Assembly (NCBI GenBank): GCA_016165875.1
Contig: JABBOT010000011.1
Span: forward strand, 10,991,491-11,055,490
Length of the DNA: 64,000 nt
DNA from: Acanthopleura granulata
Lineage: Eukaryota; Mollusca; Polyplacophora; Chitonida; Chitonidae
Reading direction: 5' to 3'
Shown: piece after piece, positions 23,262-35,800 of the stretch
Numbering within the stretch: the stretch's first letter is position 1
Layout: each line of letters begins with the position of its first letter
Program-made: the position numbers and the translations under genes
Notes under the pieces: generated by a model
The model's input: only the letters and a program-made list of their open reading frames with translations
Database searches by the model: none
Told to the model about the DNA's origin: nothing

Positions 23262-24245
23262 ATGGATACAGACCGCATCGCAGGAGCATCTCTCCTCATC
23301 GCCGGTGCATGTTTAGGAGGCCTGGGAAATCTGACAGTGATTTTACTCGTTGGATTTCGACTGTGGAGTGGTCGAGAGACGGACTATGGTAACCTATCGC
23401 AGCTGAGCCTGGCAGTCAGCAGTTTCTTCATGACGTCTTACTTTGCCACGGCAGCCGGTGTGACGTCATTGAGCACGCCATCTGTAAGCAGTGTCACCTA
23501 TGACGTCACGGCCCAGCCATTCGTTTGCGAAGACCTTTGTCTGTTCACGGGCTGGATTCACGTCTGTTGCACCATGGCCGCGTTACTAAGTATCCTGTTC
23601 TCGGCAGTACAAAGATATCTAGCCGTTCACCGGCCTCTGAACTACCAATCGATCATGACAAAACAGCGATGCATCGTGACTTTTGGTTTTATCTGGGCGG
23701 TTGCCGTTTGCTGGGCGGGATTCCCTTTCTTTGGCTGGGGACAATTTCATGCTATGCCCCCTCAGGAAGTACCCCTATGTTCTTTGGATTACCAGAAAAG
23801 CTTGGATTATCTACTTGTAACAGAATTGGCAGTAAGCTTTATACCAATCAGCTCTATCATTCTTTGCCTGTGCAAATCGTACGGACAGCTGCGCACCAAG
23901 GTAAGCCGAGCGGGCGTTTGGGACATCAGGCAAAATGACAATGGCGCTGCCCTCGATGTTGACGATGAGGTGTGCTGGAAAGCAAATCAGTATCGACTGT
24001 TGAAACTAACAACATCAACGCTTGTCGCTTTCGTCGTGTGCAGCGCCCCTTTGTGTCTTTTCGCCCCGTTAGCAGCGGTTGTTCCCTATGGCTGTGTGTA
24101 TTGGAGCGTGGTTTTGGGCACCGGCTTTTTCTCAGTACAGTGGGCTCTGTGTTGGGCTTGGAATCGCGAGCTATCTTGCACTCTGCAAGTTATCAAAGAA
24201 ATTATTCTCAAGAAAATTGAAAATATCCGAAAAGTATTTTCTTAA
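23262..24245 (+). CDS. Intronless class A (rhodopsin-like) GPCR with atypical core motifs
   Basis: 327 residues and seven hydrophobic segments. The ATG context ccccATGg is reasonable. Retained class A marks: GN in TM1 (N23), Cys near 89/93 before TM3, W145 in TM4, ECL2 cysteine in GWGQF...PLCSLDY (C173), and P195 in TM5. The TM4-ECL2-TM5 stretch looks most like opsins and related alpha-group receptors. Altered marks: LAxxD in TM2 reads LAVSS, D/ERY reads QRY (117-119), CWxP reads CSAP (260-263), and NPxxY reads QWALC. The retinal-binding Lys position aligns with Thr (about residue 287), so it is not expected to bind retinal covalently. Ligand unknown. The intronless form suggests retroposition or a lineage-expanded orphan family. 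Stop TAA at 24243-24245. Confidence 0.88.
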   Translation: MDTDRIAGASLLIAGACLGGLGNLTVILLVGFRLWSGRETDYGNLSQLSLAVSSFFMTSYFATAAGVTSLSTPSVSSVTYDVTAQPFVCEDLCLFTGWIHVCCTMAALLSILFSAVQRYLAVHRPLNYQSIMTKQRCIVTFGFIWAVAVCWAGFPFFGWGQFHAMPPQEVPLCSLDYQKSLDYLLVTELAVSFIPISSIILCLCKSYGQLRTKVSRAGVWDIRQNDNGAALDVDDEVCWKANQYRLLKLTTSTLVAFVVCSAPLCLFAPLAAVVPYGCVYWSVVLGTGFFSVQWALCWAWNRELSCTLQVIKEIILKKIENIRKVFS

Positions 24246-24635
24246 CACTTAGGGACGTAGGCCTACGTCAACATGGTGAATGGCTGAAATTTTGACAAAA
24301 CGCACATTCCACCAAACGTATCTGGTTCAAAGACAAACCAGAACCACGAAACAACGAAGGAATTACAACATGTATAACGCTAAAGGCTTCAGACCTCCTA
24401 AACTTCAGGCAGGTTAGTTAATTTCAATTAAACTGAATTTAATTTTCACGATTCGTCTCTAATTATGAGTCTCAAATGAAAAGGATGAGAATTTAGTTTT
24501 GTTCAAGGAAATATTATTAAAACATTACTTTCATCGTTTTCAGTGCATATAACATGGATTTTGAAATGTTTTTAATTTGCAAACTATATTTATTTTTTCT
24601 CGTCACTTTAGAAGTTAGAATTCATGACAATATTT
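24246..24635. other. 3' flank of GPCR, nothing recognised
   Basis: AT-rich, without repeat or coding similarity. Confidence 0.4.
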
Positions 24636-24639
24636 CCTA

Positions 24640-24995
24640 CCGCCCTGCTGGCTCTGATGGGTAATGCGCTGGCACGATATGACCATCTGGGTCTTAGTCA
24701 TCGAGGTTCCGTGTTCGAATCTAGCCCTCATTGTTTCGGCTGGAGCTCTAAGTCAAGAGGTTTGCCAGGCATCTGGCGAAGGTTTATTTCTGGTCACCCC
24801 GGTTAGCTATACCCACAAACCTGACCCGCCTCACATGGGTGAAAACTGCTAGGGGGCGGCTTAAAGCACTAAACAATAAATCAATACGGCGCAAAACACC
24901 AAACAATCAACCAATACGACATCAAACACCAAGTAATCAACCATTACGGCGTTAAACACCAAACAATCAGCCAATTAACCAATCAAGCAATCAAT
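24640..24995 (+). mobile_element. tRNA-derived SINE family D with 30-bp tail repeats
   Basis: Head with A-box-like tgggtaatgcgctggcac and a good B box ggttccgtgttcgaatctag. The 3' tail repeats 'aatacggcgcaaaacacc aaacaatcaacc' about four times (24865-24985). Confidence 0.8.
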
Positions 24996-24999
24996 AATT

Positions 25000-25795
25000 C
25001 GCTTGTCCTGCTTATGAAACACTTAACGAGTCACAAAGGCAGTAAACAGGAATTATAATTTGTATGATCCATGTCTGTCAGGTTATTTATTCAGCCTGGT
25101 ATAAAGGCTGATAAATTATAGTGCTGTAATACCACAAAAACCCGAGCCTCTACAAAGCACCTTTCCCTTCTATCTTCCACACTTAAGCTCACTATGACTG
25201 CCTCTATAAATTCATCTTGCGCAACTCTTGGTTTCATGATTTAGGAAAAAAAAGGAGTAAAGTGTTTTTTTCTTCACTTTTTTCGGATACTGTACAACAA
25301 CAGTTCCGTTTCATCTGCATGAGCATTGGTTTGCACATCTGCTTTCTTGTCTTTGAACTGTAGGCTACTGGAACAAGATCTTAACATATTTAAACACAAA
25401 GTTAATATTTCACCGCGTTAAAATTTGACATGAATTTTATTTGCAGGAAAGCGCGACGTTTTCATAACAGTATCAATATTGGTTTAAACATATTTTATTT
25501 AGCTAGGGAACAAAGTTAAGCATTATGCTTATATCATTGCTCCGTTTTCATCTTACATAGAATGATGGTGATCTAACATATATAATGGGAAAAACAATTT
25601 GTTCCAGCGCAGGATTTTGTACAGAGAAGAGTAATGGATACATGTAAACAGTGCTAGGGCCCAAACAGGACAGCAATGAGATGTCATTCAAAAAGAATAA
25701 TGGTACAGGCACAGATTTTTACACGTGCACGCACTGGAGCATATCTGTAATCAGAACCGAAGTGCATAGTCAGCGTACCTACACTGTTTTACTTT
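25000..25795. other. Intergenic, nothing recognised
   Basis: No conserved coding or structured RNA signal was seen. Confidence 0.4.
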
Positions 25796-25799
25796 ATAA

Positions 25800-26042
25800 G
25801 AACGACAACAACAACAATGATAATAATACTAATAATGTATACTTGCAGGCAGTGCACATATCCATAATATATACATGTGCACACACATACATATACACAT
25901 ACATCTGCGCGTACATCCTCGTACGCGCGCACATATACATACACATACACCTGTACATATGACATATGCACGCCCATGCATGCGTGCGAACTGTACACTC
26001 ATACATGCATACACATACTTGTTTACATACACACATATGTAA
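25800..26042. repeat. Purine/pyrimidine-alternating simple-sequence tract
   Basis: (AAC/AAT)n at 25802-25840, then ~190 bp dominated by ca, ta, tg and cg steps, with cgcgcg-type cores at ~25908-25932. Open frames here come from the simple sequence. Confidence 0.85.
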
Positions 26043-26654
26043 AGAATTACATGAACTGTTTAGTGTCACTGATGAATTTGCATACATATTCTGTGACGGT
26101 GATATTTAAAGAAGAAAATTAGCAGTGATCTCTGTCCTGACTCTTTGACATTATTTTGCAATATATCACGTTGTTTTTTATATAACTGACAATAAATCAG
26201 ATAATGTTTTGCCGAATCATTTAGATGTCAGCACTTAAAGATCGTTCTATCCGTCAAGTAGAAAGATCTCCATTTAAACTACTACATTCATTTCTAGGTC
26301 TGACAAGTAATATATCACATAATCTGCTTCCAACAGGGCATTTTCATTAACCTGAACATATTATTTAGCTTTCCCTTACATTTAACAGTTCATGTGAGCG
26401 TTTGAGCAGCTATCGAGTAACAATATTAACATTTTCTAAGAAAATACGCCTGGCATGCGCTGGATTATACTTAATAGACTGAAAAGCCAAAAAGAAAAAA
26501 AAATGGGAAAGCAAATATTGAGATTTAATCTCCTGAATAAGAGAAAATGCATTATCCATCAATTACACTGTCCCTATACTTGAGACCACACATACATAAC
26601 GCTGCACAGTGGAAAATGGCCCTTTCATCTCATGAATACTTCCTCTGTTTCATC

Positions 26655-26660
26655 TTTATT
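26655..26660 (-). terminator. Candidate poly(A) signal of the PTP gene
   Basis: AATAAA on the minus strand, 16 nt after the stop codon of the tandem-domain phosphatase. It would give a very short 3' UTR; later signals are possible. Confidence 0.4.
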
Positions 26661-26675
26661 GCCTTTTCCTTTCTT

Positions 26676-26828
26676 TCATTTTTCGAGATTTTGATTCGGA
26701 TTCTTCCGGGGTTTTTTCGTTGGTTTAATTTTCTCCGGCAGTTTCAGTGGCGTGAATTCAATGTTGGTATAATCATGGAAACCTTGGGCAAAGTTCAGAA
26801 TGAATTCCTCACAGAATCTGTACTGCTC
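26676..26828 (-). CDS. PTP last exon, D2 C-terminus
   Basis: Acceptor ttgcctttgcag. EQYRFCEEFILNF corresponds to the final PTP helix (EQYEFCYKVV-type), then a basic tail LPEKIKPTKKPRKNP and TGA. Phase 0 in. Confidence 0.92.
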   Translation of the reverse strand, partial: EQYRFCEEFILNFAQGFHDYTNIEFTPLKLPEKIKPTKKPRKNPNQNLEK

Positions 26829-29800
26829 CTGCAAAGGCAAGTGAAGTGATCATTTGGCTGTACTAATTAGTCATTTTTATATTTTATGTAAGGAATTTTA
26901 CTGAGTGATAGTTTAAAGTGGTGGTCAGGAGAATATCATTTACATGGCGATAGTCAGGTTTATGCGTGGGGAAACAGAGAATAGCTAAAAAAATATATCC
27001 CCGTCCATTACCAGGTATCGGACAAACCACTTGGCACAAAGCCAAAGCGCATCCGCCGAAGGCTGAGTTTGACCGCGTAACCCTACTGGTCAAAGCCTTA
27101 TCGGCTGCTGCGAGAGGGAACCTTTATCTCATTGTGAAAAGACAGAGAGAAACATTAAAATACCATCAGATTTTACCTTATAGGCTAATATGGAAGTAGT
27201 AAAATATTCGCACCAAACGGCGTTGTTGTGCCCGTCTTAAAACGCGCGAAAAAACGTACGTGGCTTAAAAAGCTACTTTGGTGTCAAAACATCTGTGTGT
27301 TAAAAGCAAGGCGAATTGATAAAAACTGGTATAGTCTGAATTGCTTTCATAAATTGTGAAAACATTAAAACCGATATTGTACGTTTCTTCAGAGTATACG
27401 GAAACAAAATATTTCTATCCCTTCAACTTTGCCTGGTGTGACGTCAAACACGAACATATGACGTTATCAATCGCTAACGTGTTCCACATATGACACTGCC
27501 CTTGAAACCCTCTTGACGTCATCCCAGCATAAATGCCTTACTTAACGTCACATCTGCCTGACTCGACGTCATATAGAGAATATCATCACATAACGACAGG
27601 AAAATGGTGTTAGGCTTACTACGTAGAATTTCTTTCATGTCATTGTAATATTTCAACGCAATTTGTATTCTGACCAGAGCGGCAATTTAACTTTAACCAT
27701 AACAGTCCCAATCCTATCCCCCACCTCGTCCACCACTCTCGGCCTGCACGCACCACCTACACGCTACGCTTAAAACTCTGACTTGACGATTCTATTTCAC
27801 AGTTGCAATCTATTAAATGGCTGTCATTCTTTCCTAGTGGCTTCATGTATGACGTCACTAATTCGTACATGCCTTCTTCTCAGATGTTCATTGTGAAAAC
27901 AGACACTACACTAAGCACGGAGGTAGTGCCGTCATTTTTGAAACCACTGGAAAAGATCGGCCCCCTCTCTTCAGTGGCTCATGGAAACAGTAATAGCTTT
28001 TCGTGATTCGAGATGGGCGAGGGATTAAACTTCCATTCATGTGGAGTTTGCAGTCTTCATGTACGCAGGCATGATTTGCACACTCGGATTGCATATTCCA
28101 TCTCCAGCAATAGCATTTTACAGTCTCTCTTGAAGCATGCCTTTGACTATTTGTTCTGGACCAAGGAAATCGTCTGTTAGAGATCCTTAAATGGGAATTT
28201 AGTGCAAGTTATTTATATGATGCTTGATGCTTTATATATTTATATGTAAATGACTACATACTTCAGAATTTTTCATCTATATGATAGCGGTCAGTATTAT
28301 GAGTGGAGGAAGCCACCGACCTTTGGTAAGTTACTGACAATCTTTCCCTCGTGTGACGTACAGATATGCACACCATGTCAGTGGAACACACGCGACGTTC
28401 GTCGAGGGTTAATTGTCACCAAATGCCCAAAAGCGATGAGAGCGGTGAAGGCGATTGGAGTTGTGGACAAGCCATCTAATACTAGTGATTTTAAGACATA
28501 TGTATGTATGTATGCTTGGGGTATTTACGTTAAGTCATACAACGACGAGGAATCCTTAGAGTGTGTATGTACTGTGCCTTCTTGTGGCAGGACCAATCCA
28601 TGTCGCCAAAGTGCTGCCGCCACTGGAATATCCTGCCAAAGACACCAGACATGACAATCCCCGCAGTCACATTACACTGACACCGGGCCGACCAGTCCTG
28701 TTTCCTTGATGTAACCTCTCAGTGCTGAGCGCCAAGCGAGGCAGTAAAAAAATATCACTTTTAATGTCTTTGTATGACCCGACCCGCGATTGATCCCGAA
28801 TTTTCCGACCTCAAGGTTGACGTTCTAAACACCCGGCCATCGAGGCGGTGCTGATGAAGTATGATTTTACCAGAGAGGTGATGGCTTTAGCACGGGCCCG
28901 TCTCAGTTCCTTCACGGTTAACATCAAGGAGAAAATGCTCTCTTGTCTGAGTCGTTCCAGCACAGACCAACACACGACGAACAGGCCACATCGCTCAGCG
29001 CCATTCCTGCCGATAGAACAGTCAATGAATTCCAGTCACGGACGGCAGACGGCTAAACAGGTTTGCTAATAGCTTTGTTAGTTCTAAACTTACAATAAAG
29101 GATTACACGCAATATTGAAATGGGCAGTGGCGTTTTTTTTTTTTTGCCACCATAAAGCATGGAAGTCAGATGATCGCTTAACATTTTCATGAACTGTGGC
29201 AAAGTACAGTTGTGAACCAGCTGTATTTTGTCAAGTATAACACAAAATTAAAACCATGAAATCCGTAATTAATACTGTCGATTGGACACATTAATTGTCA
29301 ACGTCTTTGTAATGTACGAGCAGCATGGCGCTAAAGGTGTTATATGAAAGATGAATTAGTGTATACAGATATGCCAGTTAAGATTCAGAGACGCGTGGGA
29401 TTTACTGAAAATACGCACTAGAATCTTAATTGCATTACCTGTACACCATTTCCAGATCGATAATAGTCTAATTCAACTTTCATATAACACCTTAAGTGTT
29501 ATAGTTTAAGCTATCCTCAGTTAGTGTCATCGGATTGGAGTAATGGCTGACAAACTGGTAACTGACCGACACTGGAGAACGATTGTAGACAGCGGTGGAC
29601 GTCCTGTCCACTCGCCCAGGGCTTCAAACAGGAGAAGCAGGAACACATGAGAGGATGGAATGGCCTTGTCACTGGGCCACTGGGTGAAACAAAACTGTTT
29701 GATCACTTTTTTCTCGTTATCCTGCAAATAAGACGACATCAATTTCGATGACCTCAGCCTGTTTGTGAAGTATTTTTTCAGCAGCATTAACCACGACTTG

Positions 29801-32800
29801 TTAGACGTATTTCTGTTCACATTGGCTGTATTGAATGATTTCACTTTGTGGTTCACTATCGAAAGAGTAAAACTTCCCTCACCATCATTGCCTGATCGCC
29901 GTCATCCGCCAAAGTCGTACTGAAATATCAACGGATTAATACAGAATCAGTCTGCCCAGGGCCAGGATTGAACCCGCGACTTATATCGTTAAGAGTCTTG
30001 TGCCTTACTTTGTGAGCCACTTCTTGCCCTCTGAATCGAACCAATCACATCACTATATCTACTGACCCATTTCTTATAATCCAAGGTAAACGTGCGCTGA
30101 ACCATGGATTTCAGCGTTCTCTCGTCTGTATGGGTGATGTCGAAACAGTCCAGATTTAGCGTCTGTCCCAGGTCAGGCCAGTAGATGTCGTACTCCTGTG
30201 GCATAAACAAACAACCACAGTATAAACAATGTGTCGAATTCCTGGTGCATTATGAAAAAATATAACACGAGTCGCTTAACCCCACTCATATTCCCGACGA
30301 GGCACACGTAAATATGTCAAAGACGGGTTTTCCTGCAAGGAAATATTTCTTTGTCGAGCCGAAATATCTCGTTTCATATTTTAACCCTTAGCAGTTTTAG
30401 AAGACTATTACAAGAATTATGTTAAGCTTTTCTCACGACATTTAAGAGCAGTAAGAATCTTCTTCCATCTAATCATCGCTACGTTTGGTAAGGCTAGAAC
30501 GAGGGTAAACATCACACATGCGCAGGCGAACGCTCAAATCCATTGTCTGTCTCACAACTTTGGCGATTGTTCAGCACAGACTTTAGATTATCTGATGAGG
30601 TTAAAGGAAAACAATACCTCCTGTGACGTGCCACTGGATACGGGAAATGAACAGCAGCTGTAGAAGACCTACCGCACACGGTTCCAATGTGATGATCGTG
30701 GTACAGTCTTGTTCCTCTATCATTCGCCAGAAGTCCTGGATAGTGTTACACAGCGGCATTTGGGTGGAGATGAACAGACGAGGGTTCCCGTAGCCCTTAA
30801 CACAAAGTCATCAGTGATATTGTCGGCCGGGCATGAAGAAGAAGCTGGTAAGTTTCACTTATGTCAACTGATCAGCATTAAGGGCCGAAAGTCTCCATAA
30901 ACAGCTAGAAGGAAGAAACTTTCAATGATGTCAGCTGAAAGTATTAGGGATCGAACGCCCTCAGAAACGCAAAATGGAACGCAGCAAATAGCATCGTTGC
31001 AAAGGCTACACAGCAGTGACTCATGAACAATGGGAATTGTTCCTCAGAAGTGTTAACGACCATATACATGTACATGATAGAAAGTGCTGTTTCTCTGATT
31101 ACTCTATCAGTATGTGCACCGTTGTGAATTCCCAAATATGACCTTCATCTATAATTATGTGAATACTTTCCTGGGATTATTCTCATCCCTGTATGTACTC
31201 GTATATCCAAGGGCTTCCATATTATATGTGTGCATATAACTGTAAACTGATTCATGGAAATGTCCTGATCCATGTGTGTATCTTCATATGTTTCCCGAGT
31301 TAAGAGGTAAATGTTTTTTGGGGTTTTTTTTGAAATGCTCTGCTCTGTGTGCGTACCTTCATGTGTTAACCCGTATGTGTACCTATGATTGTGTAAATTG
31401 TTCTCTGGAAATATCGTGAATGAAAAATTAGTGGAGACAGCTTGAGACAGGCATGGCTTGCACAGCTAAAGAAAATACTTTTAACGTCCAATCAAATTTT
31501 GAAAGAAATTCGAGTCATTACACGTTACCCAGGCAAATACTAGAGGTGTAGATGGATCAACAAGTTCCGTGTATAAAATTGGATTTCTAATCGTAAAGGG
31601 TTTCAAACTGAACGGCGTTTTGATGTGAGGATAGGAATGAATGTTACAGGGTTAATATTTAAGTGTCAATGTCTTTATTCCACAGGTTTAAACGAATTGG
31701 TATTTTTATAGATCTCAGAACATTGTTTTTCTCTGGAGTTGTTTCAATCAACTTCAGGAAAGAACTATTCTGATCTGTGTTATTTTTCTTATTGTAGAAT
31801 CTAAAAAACGATAACTAAAGCCTTTTTATTAGGGATTTCATATGATATATTATCATTTGTATTCATTATGGTCAGTCTGTACTAGGATGCATACCGGAAA
31901 GAAGACGGCGTTGATGTAGCTGTCGCTTCCGGTGGCTGAAGTCAGGTACACCCGGAACCGGAAATCTGAAATAGGAACGTTCACTTATTGCCGTTCAGTT
32001 GTTGTCAGGGTCGAAGTGGACAACACAAGGCGCAGCTCTATCAATGCTGGATATAATCAAGTGAAAAATATACAGGGTTTCTCTCGCCACCCACAAACTC
32101 CTCGGGGCGGTATGAATACGGTTAAATAGAATTATTACAGATTTTGTATCAATCCTTCACCAAGTTTTTTGCTTTACCCCTATCAAAACTAAAACCGTCA
32201 AAGCGTAAAACAGAAATTTAATGGACGAAAAAAAAATCGAATGAGCAGCAACTATGCCGCCCTCACCCGCTATGTCTCATGTCAGCATGTGAGGCAGGAT
32301 TTTCCAACCAGATCCCACCGAAATGTTTTCGCCCCCACTTACCAGGTAAACACTGCAAATCTCGGTTTTTGCCGATGTTTTCGGGACTTGTGGCCTCTTC
32401 ACATGGCCACTCATCCAACAGTTCGCTTAGGGCTTCAAGTTTCTGTGGTTGGAGGGAAATTAGGTGTCTTAGAATATTGAAATAATTCTGGCGTTGAGAG
32501 ACGACCCCTCGTTTGGCTGGTTACAATTTTAGGTACCTCATATTTCTAAGAACAATTCTGTTTAGCTAATATCACTCGTTAACCTAATATCACTTTCAAC
32601 AACTCATCGTAATGCGACTTTTGGGGTCAAGTTGCTCGTAGCAATTCTATTTGCCCCACTTTACAACGAACAAATCTGTTAGTTTTGTATCCTGGTAATT
32701 CTCTTTACCGCATATTGCTGGTTAATCCGGTTCAAATTCTCGTAGTCATGTGACGACCTCGAGATTCGCTGTGATGCCGCCAGGAAATCTGATTCCAGCA

Positions 32801-35800
32801 TGATGGAACCCTCGCAGAGGACACCATCCAGGAGAGCCTTGTGAAGGAACACGTACTGGTCCTGTGAACGAAGTCAGATACTTGGGATCTGTTTCACAAA
32901 GCTGTCGCAACACTACGCCAAGCCCAGTTACCATGGTGACGTATCTCTTCACTATGTGTTGTCATAGAAGTTACGCCAGGCGCAGTTTGCGTCACTGGCG
33001 TCAGACGGGAACCTCTTTATGTCGGCTGATTTTGACAGACCAGGCTGTCGAGATCTCTACATTAATACCCTACTGAGATTTTACGCATAATGTTTGGAGC
33101 ACTGGCGACATCTGGTAGTGAAAAAAAGGAAAGAAATGGGGTGGGCGGGGAGTTTGGCGGATTCTTGTTGCATATGTATATGTATATATGGAGAACCATG
33201 TGGGATGGATAGGAAGCAATACCGTATTAGCACTTTGCTCCTTTATGCAGTCTTTTCCCTGCTTATATCGTTTTTCATCGTGGTATCGTTTTGTAGGACA
33301 GGCTTAAAAATTCATTCTAGGTTTAAACTGGTGTGTTTTCCGGAAATAGAGGCGGATATACATCAGGCAAAACTTAGTGAAAAGTAAGGGTTCACGAACC
33401 TCTGGCTGAATTATTCTGATCCCTAATGACTCCTATTTCATCGGTCAATACCTATCAGGAAGTTGAGTGGACTTGTATCAAGAGATGAGGATTGTCAAAC
33501 CCGGAAATCTCCCAGATTTAGGGACAGTAGTGTGAGGTCAAACGATGACGATTTATATAAAAGGAGACAACTGCGCACGTACCAGCGTCTGAACCATCTG
33601 AGTGCGCCTGCTCCTAAGGTGGGCCACGCAGCTGAAGACGTTCACGTAACGAGCTCTCAGACATCGATTGAGGAGCAGGTCCAGTGCGATGAACGTCCCG
33701 CTTCTCCCCACGCCAGCGCTGACAAATACAAAACAGATGGAGGTATAGTAACATAGCCAAATCACAATATTCAGGCACCACCATTGCTCAAAATCAATCG
33801 TCATTTTACACTCTTTGCATAAAAAGAAAGCAAGAAATATCTCAGATACGGGGTCCGGTAAATGTGAATTATGTAACGAAATTGAGGTAATAGGTATTAC
33901 AGAACGGGTCTCTCATGCATTATTTATTTATTTGATTTGATTTGATTTTTTGTTTTATGGTGTACTCAAGAATATCTCCCAACGTATGAAAAATAGGCCT
34001 TAATTTGCTGATCGAGGCTAGTAATGGTCTTGCATCCTTGTCCCCTGCCCATGTTCGGATAAGTCTTCAAGTCAAGAAATTTGTCAGGTTTTTCTTTGAG
34101 AAGGCAGGGGTGGTTTTTCCTGTTTTCTTGACCAATAAGCCACAATTTTGGTTAAAAGTTTTTTACAACCGCTTTATGGGTGGAGAAAGCCGGAGTTTTC
34201 GGAATACCCGGTCAGGCTTCACAAAATACTGACAACCCTATAGGTAGCGCGCAATAAAGTCACGTGACCGCTGATCGGCCTAGCAACGCAGTGCGTCCGC
34301 AATGTAGGACGACAAGGTATGGCTGACGTTTAGGGTCAGATAGGCTCGTGTAGCCATTGGGCTCAAACACAGAGATATATGGGGTGTCGGAGTTTTCTCC
34401 GTATTTGAGGATTTTCTCATTGATGACAAGAAAGAACAGATACAGAAAATTTTGTTATTTACAGAAAAATATTAAGGAGTGATTATACATCACTTAGTCC
34501 AAAGAGTGAGCGTGCAGATTGGAAAAATGGAGAGGTTTATTTGTCTGTTTTTTTCTCAGATTATTGACCTTTGGCATATAGAGAAGTCCCGAAACTCCTA
34601 ATTTTCTCTTGTAGCGTAAGCCAATACTCAAGAAGCTAATATAAATGAGTTGATGTGTACTCATGAAACAATGTTTTTTATATAGGCCTACCCTTATTTA
34701 GATAAATTGTAAGTTAATAATATACCATTGCCTCTTGAAGGAAAGAAACTAAATTACGAGAGTATTTTAATTTATACTTCTTGTGACAGACCCAGTGAAT
34801 ACATAGGTTAATAAATGTGCATAGTCCCAGCTATTCACTTATGGTACATATGTTACAAGCCTTCCCTCTGCACACTGTTTAATATGACTTCAGTCTATAT
34901 CACAGTCTTGTCTTTCAAGTAATGCAAATAAAAAGAAGTAAATCACGTGTAAATGTGTGTTTTGGCATGTACGCGTGTGATTCCAAAAGTGTGTTTCTCG
35001 TTGCCGAAGGGATTTTTACACATTGAGTGTGCATCTACCGGCATCTGAGTAGTACTATCTAACCATTTTCACTCTACCGCACAATGTCAAGGAAGATATT
35101 GAAGAAAGTCATTATTCACAAGCATTATTAAAATATTTATTTATTTGATTAGTGTTTTACGCCGTACTCAAGAATATTTCACTTATACGACGGCGACCAG
35201 CATTATGGTGAGAGGAAACCGGACAGAGCCCGAAGGAAACCCACGACCATCCGCCATTATTAAAGCATTCCGAGAGCTCAAATGTATGTAGTTATATAGT
35301 ACTGTTTATTCTGCTCCCTACTGGACAGACATGAACATCTTAAACTGAAGATGAACAGGGCATTCACATTAGAAAACTAAAGTTCATACTAGCATGTGTA
35401 TTGTTATGCGCCCTAAGAGTCAACCATCATGGCGCCACCTCGTTTTGAGGAAGGCTATGAAGCCTGATGCCTGCCGCAGGACCATCGAAGTGGGGGGTGG
35501 GGAGAGTTTGAGGATGAGATGTCAATGCTTAGAGACTGGCTACGATGGAGTAGTGGATAGGGCGTTGGCCTCTTAAACGGTAGGTCCGAGGTTCAATGCC
35601 GAATTGAGTTATACCTAAGGCTGTAAAATCAGTAATGTTGGCTCTGCCTCGCCTGGCGCTCAGTATGAGGTCAGTAATTGGCCAAGTCGGCCCATGCAGT
35701 GTGAATATAATGTGGCTAGGTTGGGGCGTCGTGTGTGGTGTCTTTAGCATGGCGTTCCAGTGAAGCAGCTCTGGGGTCGTCCTGCTACAATGAGACAGTG

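Noticed and set aside
23525..24220. Two long frames within the GPCR
   Set aside because: Out-of-frame shadows of the 327-codon receptor gene.
23262..24245. Assignment of the GPCR as a visual opsin
   Set aside because: The retinal-binding Lys position aligns with Thr, and DRY/NPxxY are absent.
24660..24735. tRNA-like segment with a good B box
   Set aside because: Part of SINE family D; repeat tail downstream and no 3' half of a tRNA.
25651..26122. Several overlapping frames on both strands rich in Tyr, Ile, Cys and His
   Set aside because: Products of the CA/TA simple-sequence tract.
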